Assembly (NCBI GenBank): GCA_019096065.1
Contig: JAGUCH010000003.1
Coordinates: 5,394,001-5,458,000 of the forward strand
Direction: 5' to 3'
Origin: Paracyclopina nana
Lineage: Eukaryota > Arthropoda > Copepoda > Cyclopoida > Cyclopettidae
DNA: 64,000 nt
Made by a program: the position numbers and the translations under genes. The notes under the pieces are model-generated. The model saw only the letters and a program-made list of their open reading frames with translations, was not told the DNA's origin and did not search any database. Shown here in pieces: positions 22,775 to 33,700 of the stretch; position 1 is the first letter of the stretch, and every line of letters begins with the position of its first letter.

Positions 22775-23851
22775 TTATGCAGAGAGACGTTCTCGGACCA
22801 TAGCATCCATTTTTACTTGATCCTGGGCGAACTTCCTGATTCCCTCGGACAACTTGTCATTTGCCATCTGGTCCTCGTTCATCATCCAACGAAAATTGGC
22901 TTCGTCCATGATCAACTTTTCAATCTCCATGACCTTGGCAGCCTCTTGATCCAAACGCTTCTCCACAGCTTCAGTGGAATCCTCTAATTCGGCTAGCAAT
23001 TTAGGGCTGATGGTCAGGAGATCGCATCCAGCCAAAGCCAGCACCTCTCCAACATTCCTGAAAGAGGCTCCCATGACAACAGTTTTGTAGTCAAACTTTT
23101 TGTAGTAGTTGTAAATGGAGGCCACACTGACGACTCCAGGGTCTTCAGTTGGAGCAAATTCCTTTTGGGCCCCATTTGCAACATGCCAATCCTATAATCT
23201 CAGAATATAATTTTCTTTTCATTTGTAATAGTGCCTGGCAAATTACCAAGATCCTTCCCACGAAGGGGGAAATGAGGGTGACGCCAGCCTCAGCACAAGC
23301 AACAGCTTGAGCAATAGAAAAGAGCAAAGTCAAGTTGCAATGAATTCCATATTGAAATTCAAGGTCTTTTGCGGCCTGAAACATAAAACCGCTGTTATTT
23401 CACATCATATTAGTAGGGTAAAAGTGCATACCTGAATTCCTTCCCAAGTTGAACTCAGCTTGATAAGCACTCGGTCCTTGGAAATTCCTTCCTCCTCGTA
23501 CATATTGATTAAGGTTTTGGCCTTTTCGATTTGGGCTTCTTTGTTAAAGCTGAGTCTTGCATCGACCTCAGTGGACACTCTGCCTGGGACAACCTTCAAA
23601 ATCTCCACACCAAAGAGGACAAACATCTTGTCCACAGCCTTGGTGACCTTTTCCTCCAAGGGCCCGTCCCAAGCATTTCCAAATGCAACAGCCCTATCAA
23701 CAATGCCCTTGTACTCATCCATTGAAGATGCAGCCAAAATTAGCGAAGGATTGGTGGTAGCATCTTGCGGCTTGAATTTTTCCATAGCACCAAAATCCCC
23801 AGTATCAGCCACAACCATGGTGACCTTCTTCAATTGTTCCAAAGCAGACAT
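22775..23851 (-). CDS. TALDO1: Transaldolase
   Basis: Three exons: 23851-23432, 23375-23247, 23191-22775, giving about 321 aa. The N-terminal part has [10 protein letters not shown], and [12 protein letters not shown] holds the Schiff-base lysine (KLSSTW). The middle exon has [20 protein letters not shown] and ISPFVGR. The enzyme transfers a dihydroxyacetone unit in the non-oxidative pentose phosphate pathway in the cytosol. The start [10 protein letters not shown] was chosen by family similarity. An in-frame ATG nine codons upstream is possible. Confidence 0.92.
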
Positions 23852-23889
23852 TTTGACAAGTAATATCCTATTTGACAAGAATACAGCAT

Positions 23890-24251
23890 TTTTAGAAAAT
23901 ATCCCTTCAATTTACTCAGAGTCAGTAGAATTTCAGATTGAAACACCTATCTTTTCCTATCTTTCAAAGTTTGCAATTATTACTTTTGCGCATTTACCTA
24001 ATGAAGACTTGGAAATTATGAGACACCAAGGTCTGGGTAGGAGAGGCGGCGAAAAGTGACTGGATATTTGCCTCCCACCTACACTGAGCACAAAATAGCA
24101 CGACGGTATACGCACCGGCGCTTTAAAAATCTTCTTAGAGCGCCAGCAAGGATTTTTGCTAGTGCTGCGAGATGAAACGTACCTGACAAAGTTACTACGC
24201 TATAATGTGTATCAGTACTCGCTTCCCTTTGAAACTCGCAAGCTTGGCCTG
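23890..24251. other. Intergenic, no gene seen
   Basis: Upstream flank of the transaldolase gene. It probably contains its promoter, but no clear TATA box is visible. Confidence 0.4.
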
Positions 24252-24259
24252 GTCTGGCC

Positions 24260-25257
24260 CAGAGACTTATAGACAAAAGTATCATAACATTGATACGCCA
24301 TCAAGTGACATCACTGAAGCAATACTTGGGATTTGTTTACACAACCGTGCTACTTTTTATGAGGCTTAAATACAAAACCAAGAATCAAAATAATCTGCAG
24401 ACTTCTCATTTAGCGTGCCAAAAAACTTGCTCTATTATTTTTCAAAATTTTCTAAATGTAAGAGAACTTGTAGCCGACAAGAAACTACAAAAATAGCTAA
24501 TGAAAACAAAAATTGTCCTAAGATCGGTCTTTTTTTAATCCTTTTCCTGATAGACGATGCAAACGATCCAAAATTCCGGCGCACTTGTTTGTTTATTCAA
24601 GAAAGAGTTATCACTTTCGAGCAGCAAAATCGGGCATTCTTTTTCAAAATAAGCATTCATCTCAGTATTTTTTTAGCAAAACAAACCAGTGAATATTTTA
24701 TCTGGTAGCACTGAATTTTGAATCGACTACTCCCTAATCCCAAAAGTTTCAACTTTCCGTCCGCTAGGCGTGCTACTTGCATTTGTTATTGTTATGTCAC
24801 TATTGTCAATATTTTAAGAGAAGTGCTGATGAAATGTAAACATTGCAGGTAGTGGTCACGCACTAAATCGTTCTACTGTCTAGCGCTATCTATAGCGCAA
24901 TTAATACCCAAAAATGCCAAAAAGACTTTAACCTTTGTTTTCAATTTCTGGTAACTATGAATCAGCCGTGAATTTTTATTAAGCTTTTTACTAATATTGA
25001 AATTTTCAATAAGAACTTCAAAAATACTTGTAATAGAAACAATATATTTTGATCTAATTAGAATTGAGAATAAAAGCACCATTTGGGCTCAAATGAATAC
25101 TTTTGGAGATATGACGAATCAAAAGTCTGCCCTAGCCCAGATGTAGTCAGCCAGCGCCGAGGGTTTATTATTGTCTCTTTTGGAGCGTGACCACTACGTA
25201 CATAACGCACCCTATGACGTCATCACTAATGCACTTCTCTTGAAATATAAGTCTCTG
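24260..25257. mobile_element. Non-autonomous hAT-like element (MITE), 998 bp
   Basis: CAGAGACTTATA at 24260-24271 is inverted at the other end (TATAAGTCTCTG, 25246-25257). The element is flanked by the direct repeat GTCTGGCC at 24252-24259 and 25258-25265. An 8-bp target duplication with TIRs beginning CAG fits the hAT superfamily. The interior is AT-rich and has no convincing ORF. Confidence 0.8.
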
Positions 25258-25265
25258 GTCTGGCC

Positions 25266-25956
25266 TTGTTGTGAAAATGCACTAGCAATCAATTGACAGC
25301 TAAGTTCTTATCAATTTCAAAAAACCTCAAAAAAGGAACGATGCTGAATTGATAGGGATTGAAGTTAGAGATGTATTTTTTGGAAGTAAGTTTTACCAAT
25401 TCCATAGCGAGGATGGACGTTTGCCCTTGAGTATGTGACCGGCACTCCCTGAAAAACTTTACAGCCAAGAATTCACCGAATCTTTAATGTAGTATCATAA
25501 TAAAAACGCTGAGCGTTTAACATTTTATTGCTTCCCAATTTCAAAATATGCGTCAATTATTACAGACTATGCGATTTCCTCACAAAATATCCGGCATTGG
25601 ACAATGGAACAAGGTCATCATGAGTTTTGCCTTTGGTAGTGTTCCAACTACCAAATACACACAACTACGCATTTGGAAAATAAATCACAGAAAATTGTAT
25701 TAATTTATTTCGAGCTGGGGCACGTAAAGTCGGGTCTAGAGAAACTGCATAGTAAGAGATCGGCGGACACAAAAGTACTGAGAGTTCCCGTGTTCTCGAA
25801 ATTCGCTAAAGGGAATCGTGAAGCGAGCCATGCATTTTTGAGGCATTTTATGAAGGGAAAAATTAACAATTTGCCCTTTTAACAGCATTAAATATCGCTT
25901 ACTATATTTTTAAAACCTATGAGTAGTTGTTCATTTTACATGTTGTAAACCATAAC
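25266..25956. other. Intergenic, no gene seen
   Basis: AT-rich sequence between the MITE and the giant LTR element. Its last four bases, TAAC, are one copy of the LTR element's target duplication. Confidence 0.4.
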
Positions 25957-26881
25957 TGATGGGCAATAAGTACATCATGTCTCTGGTGCACGTTATGACC
26001 AGAATAGGACTTGATTGGACCCCTCCAGTGGAACCTGTGGAAACCGTGGAACCCGTGGAGCCACCAGAAGTCCGGAAGGTTGCCCATTCACCGCTACATC
26101 ACTACCTCAAAATCACAAAACCTCCCCTCTTAAAAACACCTTTTCATCTCCTCCAACTCTCTGATTGTTGCTGCTGCTGCTGCTACTACCTATGCGTTGA
26201 GCCTTACCTATGGCAATTCACCTGACCTTGAGTGAAGAAGTTGCTAGCCATTGTGTGGAGGAGTTGCTAGCCGCTATATAGAGAGGACCTGCAGCTGCAT
26301 GATAACGGAGAGAAGCAGATGGAAGCTGATGGAACTTGCTGGAATGCATCGAGTGGAGAAGAAGGAGAAGACTCGGGGAGTTCGATGGGGGACTTCAGAG
26401 AAGCAAGACATGGACCAAGTGCACATGGCCCATTGAGTGAGCTCTGCATTGCTATTGTCCCACTAGAGTTCTCCAAAGTGTGCTGAGGCATGAAGAAGAT
26501 GGCCACAAGAATATTTACTGCAGTACTTATTTCTTTGTATTTGCTGCCATTAATTTGTGTGGTGTTAAAAGCTGAGTGAATAAGACAACCCTGTTGGACT
26601 TTGTTTGACCATAACTTGTATAGAGGTTTCCTGGGCAGTTATGCATCCTAGTCTGAGGCTGTTGAGGCCGTTGAGGACGTGGGTAGGAAGCCCAATCACT
26701 GGTCTACAGCACTGAAGCTTGCCATGTGATGTATCTCGCCAGAGTTGGAGCACTGAGGCTGCGGCTTTGGGTCCAAGGCGGGTAGACATCCGGCCAGCAC
26801 CCAGAGGCTGCGAACGGTACCACGACCATGAAGCCGATGCTAACCATCCTAGGCTTCAGAGGGTGTGACCGTCGCACACCA
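25957..26881 (+). repeat. 5' LTR of the giant element (925 bp)
   Basis: Direct copy of 47379-48303 with differences at 26803 (A/G) and 26822 (A/G). It contains a CTG run (about 26167-26182) and a TATATAGAG box at 26275-26283 that may be the promoter. Confidence 0.92.
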
Positions 26882-26884
26882 TTT

Positions 26885-26908
26885 TGGAGGCCCCGGAGGG
26901 ATTGAAGG
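26885..26908 (+). other. Primer binding site, tRNA-Thr-like
   Basis: TGGAGGCCCCGGAGGGATTG starts 3 bp after the LTR. Its complement ends in CCA, and 5' of that reads TTCAATCC, as expected for a tRNA T-arm. As far as I recall, the acceptor GGGGCCT-CCA fits tRNA-Thr(UGU) of animals. Host tRNAs are needed to confirm this. Confidence 0.6.
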
Positions 26909-28133
26909 CCACTTTCTCTCCTAAAGGTTTGATGACCAAAAGCAATGAAGTCCCGGAAAATGTCTTGGTGTGGATCAGGATTCCTGCTCTGCGGCGCAGG
27001 TTGGGCCGCACGCTGATTGCGATCAGGGTGTGTCTAATACAGTACAAAATCCCGAAGGCTGACGAGCCGATGGGGGTCACTCCGATGGCATTTGGGCCTA
27101 TGTGGTGCGTAGGCTTTAGATTCCCTTAGACCCAAAGTGCGCATCGATGCCGTTGGCGGGTTGGAACTGGCGCACGGGGAGTGCAAGAAGGTACAGGCCG
27201 TGACGTACCACCAGCCCGCTGATGATGTCTTCCATGGACCATTGTTATGATGATGGGCCTACACAAAGTAACAATGACACTGTCTTTCCCGGAGGTGAAT
27301 GCATGCGTGCAGGCTCCGCATGGCATAGCTTGGAGTATGGGTGCCATGGCAGCCGGAAAGCCAGCCAAGGTGCAGGTTGCGACCTGAGCCTCTGTTGCCT
27401 ATCCATTATGGGGCGAGTGAGCGCAAGAGTGGTGCGCCACTAGTGGGTCTCGTCCGTGGGTTTGGCCACACAGATGGAAGATGATGATGTAATCCATGAC
27501 CCCGCTGTGGGTCAACAAACCCCAAATAGGCCACGCATGGAGCCAGCGTGGGAGCCACAAAGGAATATGCGTGTTTGGGGGCCCAAAAAACTGGCTAACC
27601 TTGGACAAGATGCCGAGGGCACAGGGAAGGTTGGCCGGCCCGCAACTCGAGGAGGAGTGGGCAAAATTATTTTTCATTCACTGAGTCGACACTGGTTGGC
27701 GAAGTGGCATACCTTTTTTGCGTAAAAAGTTGATGCACCTTTGTTTCAGAGACCTCAGAAGAACTTAGAAAAAACCTTCCACCTGTAGCACCAGTAGTGC
27801 TAAACCCCAAACCTTTCCCAATAATAATATAATAAGTGAGTGTATCTGTGTGTGTGTGTGTGTGTGTTTTGTCTTGGCCGCTCATAGCCTTGACAAAAAA
27901 TAAATAAACGAGCTTAGCAATTGCAACCTTTTTCTCTGTGTCACTTGACGCGGCGTAGTAATTAGGACAAGCTTCCCTGTGCTTTGAACAGCGTATAGCT
28001 TTTAATTCGGTACTGCCGAATTTAGTACACACAGTAGTGTACTAAGACCAGAATATTGCGTGTGACTCCGTTGCACCCCTAAAAGATAAGAAATACTTCG
28101 TGTGACTCCGTCACGCTTTTTACAAGATAAGAA
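26909..28133 (+). other. Leader region of the giant element
   Basis: 1.2 kb between primer site and gag. It has a (GT)n run at about 27849-27868. Short reading frames are present on both strands, but none is convincing. It probably holds packaging and splice signals. Confidence 0.5.
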
Positions 28134-30701
28134 ATGGCTAATCAGGATTCTAGGATCGCTGGACCTACTCTGGTTGAGGAAGTTACAAAAGTAAAGGATC
28201 GACTGTTAAACCACCTTGGGATTAATGAGACCACTTTTCAAGGGTACCTATCCCAATGCGCTCCAAATGGGAATAGCAGAGTTGAGTTGCAAAACTTTAT
28301 GCCACACGTTGCTTACCCTGAAGCATTAGAGTTTGTCACAGTAACTCAAGCACAAATATCAGCTGTATGGGAGAGGACCCAAATAGTACTTGTCCCTAGG
28401 GAGCCAATTAGACCTTTGGATGACCATATTAAGGCAATCATCGGGACTATGCCCCATAAGGACCCGGTAGGCCAAGTTGTAAATGTGGTTAAGTATATTG
28501 ATGCGCTAGACCCCGTTTCATTGACAAGCACTACATGTGCCTTGTTATGTATTTGTTTTGGTCTGGATGAGTTCCTAACTCGTATTGAGGAAAAGAAAAA
28601 TACGCAGCGGATCCAAGAGGTTGATGGTAGCTTCCTGACTAATTTAACGCCAGGGATGCACGAAATGGTTGCGACACTGATATCAAGGAATTGGCAGAAG
28701 ATATGGACATTTGGAGATGGATTCTCTATTGTAGCGAGGCTTTACGGGTTACAAAGCGATTATTTCCTAAGGGAACCGCTTAACCTGAGGCCACAGGCAA
28801 AAGGTCCGGGCCAGAACGTACGTTTTCCTGATAACGAGACGAGTAATGCCGCACCAGACATGTCTTCGATAGCAAGCCCGCCTGGGACTAACCACCACGA
28901 GCTCACTGAAGGAATTGACCAGGATGGCCAAAATAAGTCTGTTTTGACCTCGACTAAGATGAATCCTCGTGATTTGCATAACTTGACTAATTCAATCACG
29001 CTTCCTCCAATGGAAGTTGTACATAGAATGGTACAAAAGATGTTGTCGGGAGGCCACTTGAATATTCAAGAGTTGAATACAGTAAAAGCTTATTATACGA
29101 AAATGCATGATGCGAGTACGGCAAACAAAATTATTGCCTCCGCGCAAATTACAGCTAAGCATATGGTTGGGGCAAAAGTAGAGTCTATTTTCAGTAAGAA
29201 TTTAGAAAGAACTTTAAGCATAGTAGATGCTGCGACGAAGGAACGAATGGTGCCAGAAACTGACGTCATCTATGATGAGTCTGCTCCAATTTCAGAGAGG
29301 CTGAAGTTAATTAACATTGATGAGATTAAGGATGTGGAATCAGCCAGACGAGTAATCCTTCAGATGGTTGACCCAAACTTATCTTCAGGAAAGAAAATGA
29401 TTGAGATGCAGAAGCTCTTTAGTGTACTTAGCACGAGAGACGAGTTTACTTCTCTCCAAAAGCAAATATTGGCAGAAGGCTACTTAAAGACTCCTGAGAT
29501 AAGTGTGGCCGCTGGAGTATCAGCTGACACTTCTAGAAGCATTTATGATCCGACCACCATGCGAGGTTACATTGCTGTACCTACGAATGGTCATGTTAAG
29601 TATGCAAGCTCACAGTCAATGAAGGAGATTAGGCACAAATACACTAAAAAGTTTGACCTACATAGTTCCTCATTAACTGCTGAGAATATAATGAATTTTC
29701 TGGACTATATGGCAAATGAGGCTGGTAGACAGCATTGGTCTCATGCAGCCTTGTTAACAGCCATGTGTGAGGCTTCATCCCAGAATACCAGTGAGTACTT
29801 TAAGGGGATGGCTGGAGAAGGAAAAGATGGTATGGAATTGCTATGGCAAGATATCTTCAACTACACTCAGTTTGTGCGTAAAGAGGACCCATACTTCCTT
29901 ATACAGGAGATGATCCGGAAGCCTACTGAGTGCTTCACTGCCACACTTAAGTCAATCCTTCGACTACGAATGAAGATACATAGCACAACCATTGGAGATG
30001 GCGGAGATGCTCATGCAGTCTCTGAAGCCATCTCTGATGGTTTTGCACTTCTAAGACGTCATTGGCCTCAGAATTACCAGTCGTTAGTAAACAAATACAA
30101 TGACTACCTTCTGAGAGCAAATATACCTGCTAGGAGTATGCACGCCTACAACATCATGATGAACCTAATTGGCAGTGACCTAGGTACATATGTGCCAAGG
30201 GACCTTGATAGGGCTCATAAAGAGGAGAGGCTACCAATGGTACCCAACATGCGTGCCAAACCTAGGATAGCAATGGTAGAAGCTACTGAAGAAGAGGTGT
30301 TAGATAGTGCTAGCACTATGTCGGCAGCCTCTGGCCATAGTCAACGAAGTGCTAAAATAATAAATGAGCTACAAAGCGAGTTGGCTCGAGCAAATTTTGA
30401 ATTAAGTAGACAAGCTGTTGAAGTAGCTATGATGAAAGCTGAATCGCCATCCGAGAAAATAAACAGGCTGGGAAAAACTTTTAACATAGATACATCTAAG
30501 TTGCCTGAAGGAAACCCACTTCAGACCGGTGGGTGCTTGTTCTGTAACCAATTGCATTACGCTACGCAGTGTTCGAATTACCCGAACACAAATTTGACCT
30601 CAATTAGAAATGATGGCACATTGTGTCCATTGTGTAAAGGATTGCACCTTGAGTTTAGGGGAGAAACGTGTTGGAAGACGCGACCTGCTCGTAAACAATA
30701 A
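28134..30701 (+). CDS. gag: Gag of the giant element, 855 aa
   Basis: Intact ORF with a Lys/Asp/Glu-rich, mostly helical body, as expected of matrix and capsid regions. Near the C terminus are two zinc knuckles. The first is C-x2-C-x3-H-x4-C (CLFCNQLHYATQC) and the second is C-x2-C-x3-H-x7-C (CPLCKGLHLEFRGETC). The second departs from the standard spacing. A helical Gln/Glu-rich stretch precedes them. The stop TAA overlaps the ATG of the next ORF (TAATG). At 855 aa it is longer than typical Ty3/gypsy Gag proteins (300-600 aa). The family was assigned from motifs and position. Confidence 0.8.
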   Translation: MANQDSRIAGPTLVEEVTKVKDRLLNHLGINETTFQGYLSQCAPNGNSRVELQNFMPHVAYPEALEFVTVTQAQISAVWERTQIVLVPREPIRPLDDHIKAIIGTMPHKDPVGQVVNVVKYIDALDPVSLTSTTCALLCICFGLDEFLTRIEEKKNTQRIQEVDGSFLTNLTPGMHEMVATLISRNWQKIWTFGDGFSIVARLYGLQSDYFLREPLNLRPQAKGPGQNVRFPDNETSNAAPDMSSIASPPGTNHHELTEGIDQDGQNKSVLTSTKMNPRDLHNLTNSITLPPMEVVHRMVQKMLSGGHLNIQELNTVKAYYTKMHDASTANKIIASAQITAKHMVGAKVESIFSKNLERTLSIVDAATKERMVPETDVIYDESAPISERLKLINIDEIKDVESARRVILQMVDPNLSSGKKMIEMQKLFSVLSTRDEFTSLQKQILAEGYLKTPEISVAAGVSADTSRSIYDPTTMRGYIAVPTNGHVKYASSQSMKEIRHKYTKKFDLHSSSLTAENIMNFLDYMANEAGRQHWSHAALLTAMCEASSQNTSEYFKGMAGEGKDGMELLWQDIFNYTQFVRKEDPYFLIQEMIRKPTECFTATLKSILRLRMKIHSTTIGDGGDAHAVSEAISDGFALLRRHWPQNYQSLVNKYNDYLLRANIPARSMHAYNIMMNLIGSDLGTYVPRDLDRAHKEERLPMVPNMRAKPRIAMVEATEEEVLDSASTMSAASGHSQRSAKIINELQSELARANFELSRQAVEVAMMKAESPSEKINRLGKTFNIDTSKLPEGNPLQTGGCLFCNQLHYATQCSNYPNTNLTSIRNDGTLCPLCKGLHLEFRGETCWKTRPARKQ

Positions 30702-33700
30702 TGGGACCAAGTACAAAAAATCCCAATAAGAATGATAAAGATAGTTACATCTTGCCTTCGTTTATGAGAGGAGAATGTAACAAAGAAGTAGGACGAGCTT
30801 ACTTTGATTATTTAAAGGAGCAATCTGTAAAAAATGCTGAAATTATGACTCGTGGAAGTGGGGACGAAAAGGCTCTGGTCCTTGCAATAAGGGGTAGACA
30901 AAGTCGGTTTGTTCCTCATCATACTATGACTGTGAGTGAGATTAGCATAATGCTGATCGCGATAACAATATGTCAATATTGCTTATTTGGATGGAATTAT
31001 TGGCCAATTACAGTAATCTGTAGTAGTGCAATAATAGCTTTATGGTACTACTTTGTAAAAGGTAGCACGAATAATGAGCAAAAAACTTGTAGTAATGATG
31101 GTATCGTTACACATCTGGCCTCAGTAAATGCTAATGAAGCAGAGCCAGTAACACACTTTGAACCTTTACCGAATCCAGAACTTGAAGATGACATGCTGAG
31201 TATTTACTCATTAAAGCTACATAATGTTTGTGAAAGGTATTTTATACCAGTGGAGATAACTGGAAAAATACGTTTACATGCTTTATTTGACAGTGGAGCA
31301 ATGGTGCAGATAATATCACGCACCCTTGTAAAACTGATCGAAGACAAAATTGGTTACACTCTGCCTCGGGTTGAGACTAATTATGTAATTAAGAACTTTA
31401 ATGGGGAAGAATTCCCAGGGAATGAAGCTGTCTCTATTCAAGTTGCATTTGGAAATCGTGTTTTAATCAGACAGGCTGTTTTCCTTGTATCTGATTGCGA
31501 TACACTATTGATGATAGGAAATTCGTTATTAGTGGATAATAATGTCCGGATGACTAGTAAAGATGGAAAGCACTTTATGGATTTTCCTGGAAAATCTAAA
31601 CATAAGAAAATTCCACTCTTACTATCAAAAGAGGCTTTCTACCCAGTGGCAATAAATGAAGGGATCACTCTGCTCCCTGGAGAAGAAGTGACCACCATGG
31701 CTAGTTTACCTCATGATTTACCTGTTATTAGTAATGACATTCAAATAGATTCAGACTCTGATGAGGATGATGAACTTGGTCATACTCATCACCAGAAAAA
31801 TGTTTATTCCGGATTGGTGGATAAGTACTTAAACTTTATGCCTAGTAACGAGTACCGCGGAGTGACCTCTGAGGGGGCACTTACTGCAGTCACTCGTAAA
31901 GGTACTTTCCCAGTAAATATTGGGAATAGTACTGAGGATCCCATCTACTTAAATGCACATGCAGTGATTGGGCGAGCTAGAATTGTCAAGAAACAGAAAT
32001 TTAAGAGTACGGTTGCAGCCCATGTGGCTAACATTAGTTTAAAGGCCCTGGAGCATGAAATGGAGTCATGTTACTGCAATTATTTAGATTCGCACATAAT
32101 TGTGCAGTTTACTGATATAAATGGTCTTTCCTTTACTGATATGCATGTTTTCAATGCCTATGAGCCACTAAGGGGAAGTCATAAGCCTTTGATTAGTAGA
32201 AAAGGAAATTACGTTTTTATCTCATCTAACCAAAGTGATGGTTACGAGGAGATAACTGATGTAATAATTAGCAAGTTTATGAAACGAGAAAAATGGGATG
32301 AATTACCGTGGGCTGTTATTGTTCCAGGACATAAACTTTTGTCTGGCGAACAAAAGCGCATTGTAATAAAGATGAATATGATGGTAGATAAACTTAAAGT
32401 AGTATGGCTAAAATATAAGTATATTTGCCCACCATGTATGACCATTGCTTTGTGTCCTATTGAATCCTACCTCACTGGGATGGATAGGGTCATAATAACT
32501 ATGATGATACATGAGTATGAGAATTACCCACTTGCTTATCAAAGAAATGAACTAGATAAGTATTTTGAACTAAATGTTCTTGGAGCTCATGGTATCATGT
32601 TTAAGTTGTCCAACAATGTTGAGTTAATATTCCATGTCCCTAGCGAACATGCAGAGAATGTTGGCTACCTAACCACGCTTATGTACATAATAATCGGTCA
32701 ATTACGGTACCAAAATGTGGCTGACGATGTGTGGATTAGAACACTTATGGATGGTGACGTGCATGTAGGTGACCCACTTTGTATGGCAACCACTGCTGCA
32801 TTGCTAGTGTTATCTGGGTTACAAATGTATCCAGATGACCTTACCAAGGAGGATATAAAGACAAAATTTGGTAAATTTATACCATTTGTACTTGAACCAC
32901 CGGGTTGCTCATGCAAACCTTGCTTGGCAAAGGACATGGGCATCAAAGTACCACTTAAAAGTTTCACTACTATTTATGAAGGTCCTATTGTTGATACCAG
33001 TGTCAGACAAACAGTTCTGAAAAGTCCTTCTGAACTGGACCTTGTATCAGCTAGCCTGGAGCTTTCTAAGGATGAGAGAAATAACCAAAAACTATATGAT
33101 GAGGTTTATAATCTCCTTTTGAAATTTCCAAGTGAATTTGACCCCCTCCGTGTTTTGAATGGGGTGGCAGGTTATACCTTTCCATTAAAACCGGAAACGA
33201 TCTTGAACATGGACTTGGAACATATTCCGGATGAAGTTAGGGAGGACTTTAGGGACCTCTTATTGGAATATAAGACTATCTTCTCAGAAGATCCTAGATC
33301 TTATAGGCTATGGAATGTCGAACCGATGAAGTTCCAGCTAAAGGATGATAAGCCTTTGGTGCCAAAAGTATTCAACATGTCGGAGTATGAAACTACCCAG
33401 GTTGACCGTAAAATAGCTTTAATGCTGTCATCTGGATTAATTGAGATTGTGGATAAGTCACTTAATAGGTACTCGGCTTGCCCGTGTTTCTTGACTTCAA
33501 GGCCAAATGACGAAAAGCTGCCTATGAAGCAACGCAAGCCTCGGCTATTAGTTGACTTAACGTCTTTTAATAAAAATCTGATATTTACGACTTCGGAGCA
33601 CATAGTGCCTCCTATCCCTACCTTACTAGGGATGTTATCTAATTCATGCTTGATGTCATCTTTCGATGTAACATCCGGATATGATAACTTACCTGTGGAC

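Noticed and set aside
25959-26880. Small ORFs within the LTR (MGNKYIMSLVHVM and others), repeated at 47378-48300
   Set aside because: They repeat only because the LTR repeats. They are short and overlap promoter-like sequence.
26881-26884. Longer target duplication (CCATAAC) for the giant element
   Set aside because: CCA before TAAC on the left equals the LTR end on the right by chance. LTR ends TG...CA fix the duplication at TAAC.
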